The notes under the pieces were generated by a model. That model did no database searches. It saw nothing but the letters and a program-made list of their open reading frames with translations, and was not told the origin of the DNA. 64,000 nucleotides of DNA from Lysobacter sp. yr284 (GTDB lineage Bacteria; Pseudomonadota; Gammaproteobacteria; Xanthomonadales; Xanthomonadaceae): the NCBI RefSeq assembly GCF_900107375.1, contig NZ_FNPT01000003.1, positions 310,001-374,000 of the forward strand, written 5' to 3'. The translations under genes were made by a program, and so were the position numbers. This document shows positions 1-36,952 of this stretch, piece after piece; position 1 is the first letter of the stretch; each line of letters opens with the position of its first letter.

Positions 1-2
1 AC

Positions 3-24949
<24,947 letters not shown>

Positions 24950-25033
24950 GACGAAGCCGAGGCAGGGCCAGGCGCGGCGCGCAGCGTCGCTGCAGGCCGC
25001 GCCGGGCGCAACCGTAGCCAGTGGATGGACAGC

Positions 25034-28000
25034 ATGAATCGACAAGACGTATTGCGCGACCTGCAATCGCGGCGGATCACCCCGGAGCAGGCCAAGCGGC
25101 TGCTGGCGCAGGCGGCCGCGCAACCGGCCGCGACGCCGGAACCCGCGGCCGCAGCGATTGCTGCGCGCACGAATGCGGGCACGGACGAGCGCATCGCCAT
25201 CGTCGGCATGTCCGGCCGCTATCCCGGCGCCGACTCGCTCGACGCGTTCTGGGAACTGCTGTCGCAAGGCCGCTCGGGCGTGCGCACGGTGCCGGCGTCG
25301 CGCTGGGACGTGGAGCGCTTCTACGACCCGCGTCCGCAGCAGCCGGGCAAGGTCTATTGCAAGTGGCTCGGCGCGCTGGACGAAGTGGAAAACTTCGATC
25401 CGCTGTTCTTCGGCATTTCGCCGGCCGAAGCGACGGTGATGGACCCGCAGCACCGGGTGTTCCTGCAGGAAGGCTATCGCGCGTTCGAGGACGCCGGCTA
25501 CGCGCCGGCGACGCTGGACGGGGCGCGCTGCGGCGTCTACCTGGGCATCATGGGCAACGAGTACGTCGGCCTGTGCCGGCAGGCCGGCGCCGGCATCGGC
25601 GAGGCCACCGGCAATTCCTCGTCGATCGCCGCGGCGCGCATCGCCTACCACCTCAACCTCAAGGGCCCGGCGATCGCGGTCGACACCGCGTGCTCGTCCT
25701 CGCTGGTGGCCACCCACCTGGCCTGCCAGGCCTTGCTGGCCGGCGAGATCGACCTCGCCCTGGCCGGCGGGGTGACCTTGTACCTGAGCCCGGAAACCCA
25801 CGTCAGCATGTGCGCCGCCGGCATGCTGTCGGCGGCGGGGCGCTGCAGCGCGTTCGACGACTCCGCCGACGGCTTCGTCCCGGGCGAGGGCGTGGGCACC
25901 CTGGTGCTCAAGCGCCTGAGCGACGCGATCGCCGCCGGCGACCGCATCCACGCGGTCGTGCTCGGCTCGGGCATCAACCAGGACGGGCGCACCAACGGCA
26001 TCACCGCGCCCAGCGCCAAGAGCCAGGCCGACCTGCTGCGCGAGGTGTACCGCCGCCATCGCATCGACCCGGCCTCGATCAGCTACGTCGAAGCCCACGG
26101 CACCGGCACCCGGCTCGGCGATCCGATCGAATTCGAGGCGCTGTCGACGGTGTTCGGCGAAGCTACCGCCGAGGTGCATTTCTGCGCGCTCGGCTCGGTC
26201 AAGAGCAACATCGGCCACACCTCGGCCGCCGCCGGCGTCGCCGGCGTGCACAAGGCGCTGCTGGCCCTGCGCGAAAAACGCCTGGTGCCGACCCTGCACT
26301 ACAGCCGGCCCAACCCGCACGTGGAACTGCGCGGCTCGCCGTTCGTGATCAATACCGAACTGCGCGAATGGCGGGTACCCGAAGCGGGCGCGCGCCGCGC
26401 CGCGGTCAGTTCGTTCGGTTACAGCGGCACCAACGCGCACCTGGTGCTGGAGGAATGGCGCGAGCCCGAAGCGCAGGCCGCCGCCCACGCCGATGCGCGC
26501 GAGCCGCAGCTGTTCGTGCTGTCCGCGCGCGGCGCGGACGAACTCAAGGCGCAGGCGCTGGCGCTGGCGCAGTGGCTGCAGCGCGATGCGGCCACGCCGC
26601 TGGCGGACGTCGCCTATACCTTGCAGAGCGGGCGCGCGGCGTTCGAGCAGCGGCTGGCGTTCGTCGCCGCCAGCCGCGCCGAGGCGGTCGCGCGGCTGCA
26701 GGACTTCCTCGCCGGCAACGCCGCAGCGGCGTCGTTCGCCGGCCGGGTCACCGCGCAGATGCGCGAATCGCATCGCGCCGACACCGCCGCGCCGGCGCCG
26801 CTGCGCGCCGATGCGCAGGCGCTGGCCGAGCTCGCCGCGCGCTGGGTCGGCGGATTCGATCCGGATTGGCGCGAGCTGCCGCGGTCGCGGCCGGGGCGCC
26901 CCGCGCACCTGCCGACCTACGCCTTCGCCAAGGAGCGCTGCTGGGTGGACATCGGCGAAGACGCCGCAAACGCCGGCGGCGAAAGCGGGCAAACCCGCGA
27001 GACCGCCGCGGCCAAGCCCGCGCCGGCCGCCGCACCGGTGCAGCGCGTCGCCGAGGAACTGGCGGCGCTGGAATTGCTGATCGGCGATACCGAGCCGGTC
27101 GCGGCGCCGGCGCCGCAGTCGGTGGACGCGCACGCGCGCGTCGCCGTCGTCGGCGCCAGCGCGCAACAACTGGCGCAGTTCGCGCGGCTGTGGCCGCATG
27201 CGGCTTCCTTGCCGCTGCCCGCGGGCGACGCCGCCGGCGCCGACGCCTGGGCCGAGGCGCTGCGCGTGCTGGGCCGCATCGATCGCATCCTCTGGTTCGC
27301 CGGCGACGGCGGCGGCGAGCGCATCGACGAATTGCTCGATTACGCCGCGCGCAGCGCGCCGGTGCTGGCGTGCTTCCACGCGATCAAGGCCTTGCTCGAC
27401 CAGGACTACGGCGCCGGCGCGTTGGAGTGGACCCTGGTCACCCGCGACGCCGGCACCGACCCGAGCCACGCGGCCGTGCAAGGGCTGGTCGCCAGCGCGG
27501 TCAAGGAAAACCCGCAGTGGACCCTGCGCCTGGTCGATCTGGGCCGCGCCGATGCGATCGGCGCCGACGCCGGCATCGGCGTCGAGCAACTGCTCGCCGT
27601 GCCCGCCGACACCCAGGGCCGCGGCTGGCTCTGCCACGACGGCCAGTGGGCGCGCGAACGGCTGCGGCCGGTGCCGGTGCCGGCGCGCACCGACGGTGCG
27701 TTCCGCCGCGACGGCGTGTACCTGATCGTCGGCGGCGCCGGCGGCGTGGGCGAGGTGTTCAGCGAATACCTGCTGCGCCGCTACCAGGCGCGCGTGGTCT
27801 GGGTCGGCCGGCGCGCCGCCGATGCCGGGATCGAAGCCAAGCGCGCGCGGCTGGCCGCGCTGGGGCCGGCGCCGCTGTACCTGCAGGCCGACGCCGCCGA
27901 CCCGGCCGCGCTGGCCGCGGTGCGCGCGCAGGCGTTGCGCGCGTACGGCCGGATCGACTGCATCGTGCATTCGGCCATCGAACTGCACGACCAGGGCCTG

Positions 28001-31000
28001 GCGGTCATGGACGCGGCGCGGTTCGAGCGCGCGTTCGCGACCAAGGCCAGGATCGCCGCCAACCTGCTGGGCGCGTTCGCCGACGACGTCGCCGACGGCG
28101 TGGTGCTGTTCTCGTCGCTGGTGAGTTATTCGCGCGACGCCGGCCAGAGCAACTACAGCGCCGGCAGCCTGTACCAGGACGCGCTGGCGCGCGGCCTGGC
28201 GGGCCGCTACGGCCGCCGGGTCAAGACCCTCAACTGGGGCTTCTGGGGCGACATCGGCGCCACCGCGAGCCTGCCGCCGCGGGTGCGCGAACGCTTCGCC
28301 CAGGCCGGCATCGGCGCGCTGCGGCCGGCCGAGGCGATGGCCGCGCTGGAAGTCTTCATGCACGCCGCGCTGCCGCAGCTGGCGGCGCTGCACCGCTTGG
28401 GCGCGCAGGGCCTGCGCGTGCCCGAGCCGGCGCCGGCGGCCGAAGCCGCGGCGCCCGCGCCGGCCGTCGCGCCGCCGGTTCGCGCAGCGCAAACCGAGCG
28501 CGAACCGGCGCGTGCCGAACCCGAATCCCAACCCGACTACGAACCCGACCAGACGGTGGCCGCCATCGACCTCGAAGCCCATGTGAAGGACACGCTGCTC
28601 GCGCAGCTGGCCGCAATCCTCAAGCTGGCGCCGGAGCGCATCGATCCGGACAGCGCGTTCGCCGGTTACGGCGTCGACTCGATCAGCAGCGTGCGGATCG
28701 TGCGCGCGCTCAACGACGCGCTCGGCATCGAACTGGCCGGCACCAGCCTGTTCGACCACAGCTCGGTCAACAAGCTGGTGCGGCATGTGCTGCAGGACCA
28801 CGACACCCCGCAACTGCACGCCGCCGCGCGCGCGGCGCAGCCGCAGCCGGTGGTGGCGCAAGCGGCGCCGGCGCAGTCCGCCACGGATGCGGACCGCCGC
28901 ACGACCGCGGCGGCCAACGATGCCGCGGCCGATTTCGGCGCGCGTACGCAACCGGCGGCGCAGCGCAGCGGCGCCGGCGCGGCGCCCGGCCCGATCGCCA
29001 TCGTCGGCATGAGCGGCCGCTTCCCGCAGTCGCCCGACCTGCAGACGCTGTGGGCGCACCTGGCCGCGGGCGACGAGGTGACCGAGCCGATCACCCGCTG
29101 GAAGATCGATTCGCTGGGCCTGCCCGAGGACATCAAGGTCTGCCCGCGCGGCGGCTTCCTCGGCGACATCGACCAGTTCGATCCGCTGTTCTTCAACATC
29201 TCCGGCACCGAAGCCAATTTCATGGACCCGCAGCACCGGGTGCTGCTGGAAACCTCGTGGCATGCGCTGGAAGACGCCGGCTACGCGGGGCAGGGCATCG
29301 CCGGCGCGCGCTGCGGCGTCTACATGGGCTTCAACGGCGGCGACTACGGCGAACTGCTGCACGGCCAGCCCTCGCTGCCGCCGCACGCGATGTGGGGCAA
29401 CGCCGCCTCGGTGCTGTCGGCGCGCATCGCCTATTACCTGGACCTGCAGGGCCCGGCGATCACCCTGGACACCGCCTGTTCGAGCTCGCTGGTCGCCGTG
29501 CACCTGGCCTGCCAGGGGCTGTGGACCGGCGAGACCGACGTGGCCCTGGCCGGCGGCGTGTGGATCCAGTGCACGCCCGGTTTCCTGATCTCCTCCAGCC
29601 GCGCCGGCATGCTCTCGCCGACCGGCCGTTGCCGCGCGTTCGGCGCCCAGGCCGACGGCTTCGTGCCGTCGGAAGGCGTCGGCGTGGTCGTGCTCAAGCG
29701 GCTGCAGGACGCGCTCGACGCGGGCGACCACATCTACGGCGTGATCCGCGGCAGCGCGATCAACCAGGACGGCGCCAGCAACGGCATCACCGCGCCCAGC
29801 GCCGGCGCGCAGGAGCGCTTGCAGCGCCACGTCTACGACAGCTTCGGCATCGACGCCGGCCGCCTGCAGATGGTAGAGGCGCACGGCACCGGCACCATCC
29901 TCGGCGATCCGATCGAGGCCGCGGCGCTCGGCCGCTCGCTGCGCCACTACAGCGACCGCACCGGCTTCTGCGCGATCGGTTCGATCAAGACCAACATCGG
30001 CCACACCGGCGCCGCCGCGGGCGTGGCCGGGCTGATCAAGGTGCTGTTGTCGCTGCAGCACCGGCAGATCCCGCCGTCGCTGCACTTCGACCAGCCCAAT
30101 CCGCACATCGCCTTCGCCGACAGCCCGCTGACGGTCAACACCCGGCTCAAGCACTGGGAGGAGCCCGCCGCCGGCCGCCGCCTGGCCGCGGTGAGTTCGT
30201 TCGGCCTGAGCGGCACCAACGCCCATGTGGTGGTCGAAGAGGCGCCGCCCGCGGCCGCCGCCGCGACCGCCGCGCAGCCGACCTTGCTGGTGCTGTCGGG
30301 CTTCCGCGAAGAAGACCTGCCGGCGCAGGCCGCGGCGCTGGCCGAGCACCTGGAGCGCGAAAGCGCGCTGGAGCTGAGCGCGGCCGGCTACACCCTGGCG
30401 GTCGGCCGTCGCCATCATCGCCATCGCCTGGCGCTGGTCGCCCACGACGCGGCCGATGCGGCCGCGCAACTGCGCCGCTGGCTGGCCGGCGGCGCGTCGC
30501 GCGTGCTCGCGGGCACCGCGGCCGCCGGCAACGGCGGCGAGGAACGCTACGCCCCGGCGCAGCAGCGCCTGCAGGCGCTGGCGCAGACGCGCGACGACGG
30601 CGAACGCGCGCGGCTGCTGGCGGAACTGGCCGCGCTGCACGTGCAAGGCCTCGCGCCGGAACTGGGGTCCGCGTTCGCTTCGCAGCGGCGCATCGCGCTG
30701 CCGCTGTACCGTTTCTCGCGCAAGCGCTATTGGGTGCCCGAGCGCGCCGCGCCGCGCAGCGAAGTCGCCGTCGCGCCGGTCGCGGCCGCGGTCGAGGCTG
30801 CGCCCGTCGCCGTGGCCACGCCTGTCGCCAGCGTCGCGCCCGCGGCCGCTGCGCCCGGCGCGGTTGCGCCTGCGCCGAAGCCGACTGCGGCGAGTGTCGC
30901 CCCGGCCGCGACAGCCGCACCGTTGCACCCGTTCGTGCACGCCGCCGTCGCCGGCAGCGAGGGCGCACGCTACGCCACCCGCTGGAGCGGGCAGGAGCCG

Positions 31001-34000
31001 TTCCTGCGCGACCACGTCGTCCAGGGCGCGCCGATGCTGCCCGGCGCGGCCTGCCTGGAAATGGCGCGGGCCGCCGCGGAACTGGCGCGTCCGGGCCAGC
31101 GCGTGCGGCAGTTGCGCAACGTGGTGTGGCTGCGGCCGCTGGCCGTGGCCGAGCCGGTGGATTTGCAGGTCGCATTGGAGCCGGTGCCGGCGCGCGACGG
31201 CGAACTCGCGTTCCGCATCCTCGGCGCGGGCAGCGACACGCCGCATTGCCAGGGCCGCATCGTCCTGGACGCGGCGCCCGCGCGCGGTGCGTTCGTCGAC
31301 GTCGGCACCCTGCGCATACGCTGCGACCTGCGCACGCTCAAGGGCGGCGACTACTACCGCGTGTTCGACCTGATGGGCCTGGCCTACGGCGAGAGCTACC
31401 GCGGCATCGAACGCGCCTTCGTCGGCGAAGACCAATTGCTGGCCCAGATCCGGCTGCCGGCCGCGGCGGTGCAGGACGGCTTCGGCCTGCATCCGAGCCT
31501 GCTCGACAGCGCCTTGCAGGCCTCGATCGGCTTCGAGATCGGCGACGGCCGCGAGGAGCGCGCGGACGACGGCGCCGCGCCGCGTTCGCTGATGCTGTTC
31601 GCGCTCGACCAGATCGAGCTGTACGGCCCGTGCAGCGAACAGATGTGGGTGTGGATCCGCCGCGATCGCCGCAGCAACGGCAACAAGCTCGACATCGACC
31701 TGTGCGAACCGACCGGACGGGTGGTGGCGGCGCTGCGCGGGGTGACCTCGCGCGAAGCCGGCGCGCCGCAGCGTCCGGCCGCGGCCGCCGACGCGCCGGC
31801 CGCGACGCTTCCCGCGCAAGCGCCGGCGCAGCGGCCCGCGCACGCGCACGCGCCGCTGCCGTCGCCCGCGCCGCCGGCGCCCGCCGGTGCGCACGCCGAG
31901 GCCTTCCCCGGCGGCGACCGCGTCGGCGCGCTGACCCTGGCGCCGGAGTGGGAGCCGGCCGCGCCGCCGCAGGCCGATGCCTGGCCGCAGGAAAAGGCCA
32001 ACGTCGTCGTGATCGGCGGCGACGAGGCCCAGTTCGCGCAACTGCGCAAGCGCCATCCGCGCGCGCGCCACCTGTCGGCGGCGATCGCCGATACCGCCGA
32101 CCGCGCCGCCGAGGAACTGCGCGTCGCCGGCAACATCGAGCACCTGTTCTGGCTGGTGCCGCCGTCGCAGGCGCGCTCGGTCGACAGCGAAAGCATCGTG
32201 GTCGACCAGCAGCGCGGGGTGATGGCCAGCTTCCGCCTGGTCAAGGCGCTGCTCAAGCTCGGCTATGCCGGCAAGCCGCTGGGCCTGACCGTGGTCACCG
32301 CCGGCACCCAGCCGGTGCTGGACGACGAGCCGGTCGATCCCACCCATGCCGGCGTGCACGGCCTGGTCGGCACCCTGGCCAAGGAATATCCGGACTGGCG
32401 CGTGCGCCTGGTCGACGTGGAAGCCGGCCAACCGTGGCCGTTGGACGCGCTGCTGGCGCTGCCGGCCGACCGCGACGGCAACGCCTGGGCGCACCGCCAC
32501 GGCCGCTGGCACCGCCAGCGCTGGATCCAGTGCGCGCTGCCCGAACCCGAGCAGACCGCGTTCCGCCGCAACGGCGTCTACGTCGTGGTCGGCGGCGCCG
32601 GCGGCATCGGCGAGGCGTTCAGCGAATACCTGATCCGGCGCTACGCCGCGCAGGTGGTGTGGATCGGCCTGCGCAAGCGCGACGAGATCGTGGAAGAAAA
32701 GATCGGCCGCCTGTCCCAGTTGGGCCCGGCGCCGCATTACATCTCCGCCGACGCCACCGACCAGCCGTCGCTGGAGCGCGCCTGCGCCGACATCGAACGC
32801 CGCTTCGGCACCATCCACGGCGTGGTCCACGCCGCGCTGCTGATGGCCGGCGACCCGCTCGAACGCATGGACGAGCAGCGCTTCTGGCGCGGGCTGGCGG
32901 CCAAGATCGAAGTGTCGGTGCGCATGGCCCAGGCCTTCGCCCACCTGCCGCTGGACTTCGTGCTGTTCTTCTCTTCGATCCAGGCGCTGGAAAAGACTCC
33001 GCGCCAGGCCAACTACGCCGCCGGCTGCACGGTCGAGGACGCGTTCGCGGCGCGGCTGGCGCAGCAATGGCGCTGCCCGGTGCGGGTGGTCAACTGGGGC
33101 TACTGGGGCAGCGTCGGCTTCGCTGCGATTTCCAGCGGCTACCGCAACTGGATCGCCCAGGCCGGCATGGGCTCGGTGGAGCCGGCCGAGGGCATGGCCG
33201 CGCTGGAGCGCTTGCTGGCCGGCCCGCTGCGCCAGTTCGCGTTCCTCAAGACTCGACGCGAGGACGCGCTGACCGGCGTGCAGTTCTCCGACGACCGCCT
33301 GTGGCGGGTCGAGGCGACCGCGCCGGTGGTGCCGCTGGACGCGCCGGTCGACCTCGATCCGGCCGGCCTGGCCGGGCAGGGACTGCCCGAGCGCTTCGAG
33401 ACCTTGCTGCTGGAACTGCTGCGGCATGAACTCGACGCGCTGGGCGTGTTCGCCGCCGCGACCGAGCAGGCGCGCGAGACGCGGGTCGCGCCGCACTACC
33501 GCGCCTGGCTGCGGCACACGCTGGACCTGCTCGGCGAGCGCGGCCTGGCCGCGCGCGACGGCGAGGCCTGGCGCGCCGCCGGGCCCGCGTCCGCGGTTTC
33601 GCCGTGGCAGGAATGGGAGCGCAACGCCGCGCAATGGCTCGCCAGCGCGGAACTGGCCGCGCCGGTGCGCCTGGCCGAGGCGACCTTGCGCGAACTGGGC
33701 CCGGTGCTGAGCGGCCAGCGCGCCGCCACCGACGTGCTGTTCCCGAAGTCCTCGCCGCACTTGGTCGAGGGCATCTACCGCGACAGCCCGGTGCCGGACT
33801 ACTTCAACAAGGTGCTGTGCAGCGCGATCGTGCGCTACATCGAGCGCCGCCGCCGGGTCGACCCGGACGTGCGCCTGCGCATCCTGGAGATCGGCGCCGG
33901 CACCGGCGGCACCACCGCGCCGCTGGTGCGGGCGCTGGAGTCGTACGCGGCCAACCTCGCCGAGTACCGCTTCACCGACATCTCGCGCTCGTTCGCGGTC

Positions 34001-35659
34001 GCGGCCCAGGACGAGTACGCGCAGCGGGCGCCGTACATGAGCTACGGCAGTTTCGACGTGGAGCGCGCGGCGGCGGCGCAGGGCATCGAGGTGGGCGGGT
34101 TCGACATCGTCGTCGCCGCCAACGTGCTGCACGCCACCGGCGACATCGCCCGCACCCTGCGCAACGCCAAGGCCGCGCTCAAGCGCAACGGCCTTCTGGT
34201 GTTGAACGAGGTGTGCGCGACCAGCCTGTTCGCCCACGTCACCTTCGGCCTGCTCAAGGGTTGGTGGCTGTACGAGGACGCGCACCTGCGCATTCCCGGC
34301 TCGCCGGCGCTGTCGCCGGAATCCTGGCGCGCGGTGTTGGCCGGGCAGGGCTTCGGCGCGATCGGCCTGCCGGCCGAAGCCGCGCGTTCGCTCGGGCAGC
34401 AGATCGTGCTGGCGACCAGCGACGGCTGGGTCCGCCAGCCGGTCGGCGCGCAGCCCGCATCGCCGCAGGCGGCCGATACGCTGCGTGCGCCCGAGCCGCG
34501 CGCCGCGGCGCCGGCGGCGCCTGTCGCCGAGCCGGTGGCCGTCGCGCCGGCCGCGCCCGCGGTCGAGGACGAGGCAGCGGCGATCCGCCGCATCGTCCGC
34601 GACGCCCTGATCGCAACGCTGGACGTGCCCGCGCACGAACTGCGCGACGATGCGCCGCTGACCGACTATGGCCTGGACTCGATGCTGGCGGTGCAGACCG
34701 TCGAAGTGCTCAACACCACCGCGGGCACCGAGTTGACCACCACCAGCCTGTTCGACCATCCCAGCATCGACGCGGTGGTGGCCCACCTGCTGTCGATGCG
34801 GCCGCGCAGCGTCGCGCCCGCGGCGAGCGCAGCGACGAACGCCGTCGCCAGCCGCGCGGCAGCGCCGGCCGCCGCGCCGCCGCAGCCTGCGTCGCAGCCG
34901 CAGCCGGTGGCACAGGCGCCGGCGCCCGCAGCCAGCGCACCGCCCGCAGCGACCGCCGCCAGCGCCGGCATCGCCCAGGCCATCGGCCAGGCGCTGGTCG
35001 AGATCGCCGGCATCGACAGCGGCGACATCCGCGGCGACGCGGAGTTCGTCGACTACGGCATCGACTCGATGCTGGCGGTGCAGATCGTCGAAGCCTTGAA
35101 CCGGCGGCTGGTGGTCGAGCTGACCACCACCAGCCTGTTCGACTATCCGACCATCGACGCCCTGGTCGCGCACTTGCTGGCCAGCGCAAGCGGTGGCGCC
35201 AGCCCGGCGGTCGCGGCGCAGCCGCCGCAGCAAGCCCAACCACCGCAACCGCCGCAATCGTGGACGCCGCCGGCGCCGCAACCGCAGCCTGCGCCGCCAG
35301 CGGCCGTCGCGCCTCGCGCGGCGCCGGCCGCGCCCGGCGGCCTGCGCGAGCGCGTGCGCGAGGAGCTGCTGGCGGTGCTGGCGATCGACGCCGCCGAGTT
35401 CGATCCGGCCACGCCGTTCACCGACTACGGCATGGATTCGATGCTGGCGGTGCAGTGGGTCGAACGCCTCAACCAGTCCTTGCAGTTGGAGCTGACCACG
35501 ACCGCGCCGTTCGACCATCCGACCCTGGACGCGTTGATGCAGCACATCGGCGAGGACCACGCCGCGGCTGCGGCCGCCGACGCCGGCGGGAGCGTCGCGC
35601 CGGCGCCGCAGGCCGCGCCGGCGAAGCGTCGCGAGCAACCGATGAGCTACACGATATGA
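25034..35659 (+). CDS. trans-AT polyketide synthase: KS-KR-ACP, KS-DH-KR-MT-ACP-ACP-ACP
   Basis: 3541 residues from ATG 25034. An in-frame ATG at 25025 is possible, but GTGGATGG lies better placed for 25034, where the protein begins [20 protein letters not shown], a typical N-terminal docking-like helix. Approximate spans: KS (25187-26460, [22 protein letters not shown]); KR (27085-28350, GGAGGVG, Tyr in SNYSAG); ACP (28575-28800, YGVDSI); KS (28990-30245, DTACSSSL); DH (30915-31760, [12 protein letters not shown] and LLDSALQ; the usual YGPS is YGES); KR (31960-33255, GGAGGIG); C-methyltransferase (33390-34430, LEIGAGTG); three ACPs in tandem (34575-34800, 34965-35190, 35340-35560). The third ACP has Trp3475 six residues after Ser3469; the first two have Thr and Ile there. 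The protein stops shortly after the third ACP with no thioesterase, so the chain must be released by a separate enzyme or passed to a synthase outside the window. It lies 84 bases after the preceding synthase and no terminator is evident between them. Confidence 0.95.
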   Translation: MNRQDVLRDLQSRRITPEQAKRLLAQAAAQPAATPEPAAAAIAARTNAGTDERIAIVGMSGRYPGADSLDAFWELLSQGRSGVRTVPASRWDVERFYDPRPQQPGKVYCKWLGALDEVENFDPLFFGISPAEATVMDPQHRVFLQEGYRAFEDAGYAPATLDGARCGVYLGIMGNEYVGLCRQAGAGIGEATGNSSSIAAARIAYHLNLKGPAIAVDTACSSSLVATHLACQALLAGEIDLALAGGVTLYLSPETHVSMCAAGMLSAAGRCSAFDDSADGFVPGEGVGTLVLKRLSDAIAAGDRIHAVVLGSGINQDGRTNGITAPSAKSQADLLREVYRRHRIDPASISYVEAHGTGTRLGDPIEFEALSTVFGEATAEVHFCALGSVKSNIGHTSAAAGVAGVHKALLALREKRLVPTLHYSRPNPHVELRGSPFVINTELREWRVPEAGARRAAVSSFGYSGTNAHLVLEEWREPEAQAAAHADAREPQLFVLSARGADELKAQALALAQWLQRDAATPLADVAYTLQSGRAAFEQRLAFVAASRAEAVARLQDFLAGNAAAASFAGRVTAQMRESHRADTAAPAPLRADAQALAELAARWVGGFDPDWRELPRSRPGRPAHLPTYAFAKERCWVDIGEDAANAGGESGQTRETAAAKPAPAAAPVQRVAEELAALELLIGDTEPVAAPAPQSVDAHARVAVVGASAQQLAQFARLWPHAASLPLPAGDAAGADAWAEALRVLGRIDRILWFAGDGGGERIDELLDYAARSAPVLACFHAIKALLDQDYGAGALEWTLVTRDAGTDPSHAAVQGLVASAVKENPQWTLRLVDLGRADAIGADAGIGVEQLLAVPADTQGRGWLCHDGQWARERLRPVPVPARTDGAFRRDGVYLIVGGAGGVGEVFSEYLLRRYQARVVWVGRRAADAGIEAKRARLAALGPAPLYLQADAADPAALAAVRAQALRAYGRIDCIVHSAIELHDQGLAVMDAARFERAFATKARIAANLLGAFADDVADGVVLFSSLVSYSRDAGQSNYSAGSLYQDALARGLAGRYGRRVKTLNWGFWGDIGATASLPPRVRERFAQAGIGALRPAEAMAALEVFMHAALPQLAALHRLGAQGLRVPEPAPAAEAAAPAPAVAPPVRAAQTEREPARAEPESQPDYEPDQTVAAIDLEAHVKDTLLAQLAAILKLAPERIDPDSAFAGYGVDSISSVRIVRALNDALGIELAGTSLFDHSSVNKLVRHVLQDHDTPQLHAAARAAQPQPVVAQAAPAQSATDADRRTTAAANDAAADFGARTQPAAQRSGAGAAPGPIAIVGMSGRFPQSPDLQTLWAHLAAGDEVTEPITRWKIDSLGLPEDIKVCPRGGFLGDIDQFDPLFFNISGTEANFMDPQHRVLLETSWHALEDAGYAGQGIAGARCGVYMGFNGGDYGELLHGQPSLPPHAMWGNAASVLSARIAYYLDLQGPAITLDTACSSSLVAVHLACQGLWTGETDVALAGGVWIQCTPGFLISSSRAGMLSPTGRCRAFGAQADGFVPSEGVGVVVLKRLQDALDAGDHIYGVIRGSAINQDGASNGITAPSAGAQERLQRHVYDSFGIDAGRLQMVEAHGTGTILGDPIEAAALGRSLRHYSDRTGFCAIGSIKTNIGHTGAAAGVAGLIKVLLSLQHRQIPPSLHFDQPNPHIAFADSPLTVNTRLKHWEEPAAGRRLAAVSSFGLSGTNAHVVVEEAPPAAAAATAAQPTLLVLSGFREEDLPAQAAALAEHLERESALELSAAGYTLAVGRRHHRHRLALVAHDAADAAAQLRRWLAGGASRVLAGTAAAGNGGEERYAPAQQRLQALAQTRDDGERARLLAELAALHVQGLAPELGSAFASQRRIALPLYRFSRKRYWVPERAAPRSEVAVAPVAAAVEAAPVAVATPVASVAPAAAAPGAVAPAPKPTAASVAPAATAAPLHPFVHAAVAGSEGARYATRWSGQEPFLRDHVVQGAPMLPGAACLEMARAAAELARPGQRVRQLRNVVWLRPLAVAEPVDLQVALEPVPARDGELAFRILGAGSDTPHCQGRIVLDAAPARGAFVDVGTLRIRCDLRTLKGGDYYRVFDLMGLAYGESYRGIERAFVGEDQLLAQIRLPAAAVQDGFGLHPSLLDSALQASIGFEIGDGREERADDGAAPRSLMLFALDQIELYGPCSEQMWVWIRRDRRSNGNKLDIDLCEPTGRVVAALRGVTSREAGAPQRPAAAADAPAATLPAQAPAQRPAHAHAPLPSPAPPAPAGAHAEAFPGGDRVGALTLAPEWEPAAPPQADAWPQEKANVVVIGGDEAQFAQLRKRHPRARHLSAAIADTADRAAEELRVAGNIEHLFWLVPPSQARSVDSESIVVDQQRGVMASFRLVKALLKLGYAGKPLGLTVVTAGTQPVLDDEPVDPTHAGVHGLVGTLAKEYPDWRVRLVDVEAGQPWPLDALLALPADRDGNAWAHRHGRWHRQRWIQCALPEPEQTAFRRNGVYVVVGGAGGIGEAFSEYLIRRYAAQVVWIGLRKRDEIVEEKIGRLSQLGPAPHYISADATDQPSLERACADIERRFGTIHGVVHAALLMAGDPLERMDEQRFWRGLAAKIEVSVRMAQAFAHLPLDFVLFFSSIQALEKTPRQANYAAGCTVEDAFAARLAQQWRCPVRVVNWGYWGSVGFAAISSGYRNWIAQAGMGSVEPAEGMAALERLLAGPLRQFAFLKTRREDALTGVQFSDDRLWRVEATAPVVPLDAPVDLDPAGLAGQGLPERFETLLLELLRHELDALGVFAAATEQARETRVAPHYRAWLRHTLDLLGERGLAARDGEAWRAAGPASAVSPWQEWERNAAQWLASAELAAPVRLAEATLRELGPVLSGQRAATDVLFPKSSPHLVEGIYRDSPVPDYFNKVLCSAIVRYIERRRRVDPDVRLRILEIGAGTGGTTAPLVRALESYAANLAEYRFTDISRSFAVAAQDEYAQRAPYMSYGSFDVERAAAAQGIEVGGFDIVVAANVLHATGDIARTLRNAKAALKRNGLLVLNEVCATSLFAHVTFGLLKGWWLYEDAHLRIPGSPALSPESWRAVLAGQGFGAIGLPAEAARSLGQQIVLATSDGWVRQPVGAQPASPQAADTLRAPEPRAAAPAAPVAEPVAVAPAAPAVEDEAAAIRRIVRDALIATLDVPAHELRDDAPLTDYGLDSMLAVQTVEVLNTTAGTELTTTSLFDHPSIDAVVAHLLSMRPRSVAPAASAATNAVASRAAAPAAAPPQPASQPQPVAQAPAPAASAPPAATAASAGIAQAIGQALVEIAGIDSGDIRGDAEFVDYGIDSMLAVQIVEALNRRLVVELTTTSLFDYPTIDALVAHLLASASGGASPAVAAQPPQQAQPPQPPQSWTPPAPQPQPAPPAAVAPRAAPAAPGGLRERVREELLAVLAIDAAEFDPATPFTDYGMDSMLAVQWVERLNQSLQLELTTTAPFDHPTLDALMQHIGEDHAAAAAADAGGSVAPAPQAAPAKRREQPMSYTI

Positions 35660-35792
35660 GCCGTTCGCGGACTGCGGAACGACGCCTGCGCGGCCGTGGA
35701 CTCGGCCGCCCGGCAGCCACTAGTATGGGCGCGCAAAAGTCGTGCCTTCCTTGCATGCGCGGGCCGCGTCCCGCCGAGAATCCGAGGTAACG

Positions 35793-36023
35793 ATGTCCGA
35801 GCCCGATTCGTCCGAGGACTTCATCGTCCTGATCAACGACGAAGAGCAGTACTCGCTCTGGTCGCAGTCGATCCCGGTCCCGTCCGGCTGGCGCGTGGCG
35901 CACGGCCCGGCCGCGCGACAGGCGTGCCTGGACTACGTGGACGAGGTCTGGAAGGACCTCACCCCGCGCAGCGTGCGCCTGCGCTTGCAGCAGGCCGCCG
36001 ACAGCGGCCGCGCGGCCGAATGA
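35793..36023 (+). CDS. MbtH-like protein
   Basis: A 76-residue protein with the MbtH-family pattern: NDEEQYSLW, then PSGWRVAHGP, then CLDYVDEVWKDLTPRS. MbtH-like proteins bind adenylation domains of NRPSs and are often needed for their solubility or activity. The obvious partner is the phenylalanine-type adenylation domain at about 9.6-11.1 kb, the only one in the window. ATG 35793 was chosen because GAGG sits about eight bases upstream and the family's usual length (60-80 residues) fits. The 133 bases between the preceding PKS and this gene hold no recognisable gene. The stop overlaps the next start (ATGA), so the two are probably co-translated. Confidence 0.94.
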   Translation: MSEPDSSEDFIVLINDEEQYSLWSQSIPVPSGWRVAHGPAARQACLDYVDEVWKDLTPRSVRLRLQQAADSGRAAE

Positions 36024-36949
36024 CGGTCTCGATGAGCGATCCGCGCGCCGCCCACGCCGGCGCCGCGGCGGCCGGGCATCCGCGCGAAGCCGGGTTGCGC
36101 GTGCAGGTCGCCGACGGCCTGCGCGTGCACGTGCGCACCTGGGGCGAACGTCCGCCCGCGTTGCTGCTGGTGCACGGTTTCAGCCACGGCGGTTTCGTCT
36201 GGCGGTCGCTGGCGGCGGCGATGCCGGACTACGGCCTGGCCGCGCCCGACCTGCGCGGCCACGGCGACTCCGATCACGATCCGTCGCGGCGCTATTCCAT
36301 CGCCGCGCACGTGTCCGACCTGATCGAGGTCGCGCGCGCGCTGGAGCTGCGCGACTACGTGCTGGTCGGCCACTCGCTCGGCGCTTCGGTGGCGGTGTTG
36401 GCGGCGCAACGCCTGCCGCGCCCGCCGCGCGCGGTGGTGCTGGTGGACGGCGGGCCGGGCCTGAGCCCGACCGCGTCGGCGCACATCCGCGAGGAATTCC
36501 TGCGGCTGAAGTTCCGCTACCGCTCGCCGGAGGAATACCTGGAGCATCTGCAGGCGACCATGCCGCTGGTGCCGCCGCCGCTGCTGCAGGCGCTGGCCGT
36601 CGACGCGCTGGAGCGGCTCGGCCCCGAGGAGTTCCGGCTCAAGGCCGATCGCGCGCTGGGCTACCAGGACCAGGCCGCCTCGGTCGAGGACGAACTCTGG
36701 CAGGGCCTGAGCGAGATCCGCGCGCCGCTGCTGCTGGTGCGCGGCGCCGCCTCGGCGCTGTGCGGCAAGCGCTGGTGCGAAGCGTTTTGCGCACGCGTGC
36801 CGCAGGCCGAGGTGGAGTCGGTGCAGCGCGCCGGCCACGCGGTCATGCTCGACAACCCGGCGCGCTTCAACGCGCTGTTGCGCCAGTACGCAGCGCAGCG
36901 GCTGGCGCCGCACGCCGCCGCGCCGCTCCACGCCGACCAGGCAGGTTGA
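36020..36949 (+). CDS. alpha/beta-hydrolase fold protein
   Basis: 309 residues. It has the oxyanion-region LLVHGFSHGG, a nucleophile elbow GHSLGAS with the catalytic Ser, the acid candidate in the LLLVRG strand region, and the terminal His in AGHAVML. No signal peptide is seen, so it should act in the cytoplasm. The start overlaps the MbtH stop as ATGA; an in-frame ATG 12 bases downstream is the alternative. Because no synthase in the window carries a fused thioesterase, this enzyme could release or edit chains. Sequence alone does not distinguish that from ester hydrolysis, haloalkane-type or resistance roles. The glycosyltransferase gene follows after three bases. Confidence 0.9.
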   Translation: MTVSMSDPRAAHAGAAAAGHPREAGLRVQVADGLRVHVRTWGERPPALLLVHGFSHGGFVWRSLAAAMPDYGLAAPDLRGHGDSDHDPSRRYSIAAHVSDLIEVARALELRDYVLVGHSLGASVAVLAAQRLPRPPRAVVLVDGGPGLSPTASAHIREEFLRLKFRYRSPEEYLEHLQATMPLVPPPLLQALAVDALERLGPEEFRLKADRALGYQDQAASVEDELWQGLSEIRAPLLLVRGAASALCGKRWCEAFCARVPQAEVESVQRAGHAVMLDNPARFNALLRQYAAQRLAPHAAAPLHADQAG

Positions 36950-36952
36950 ACG

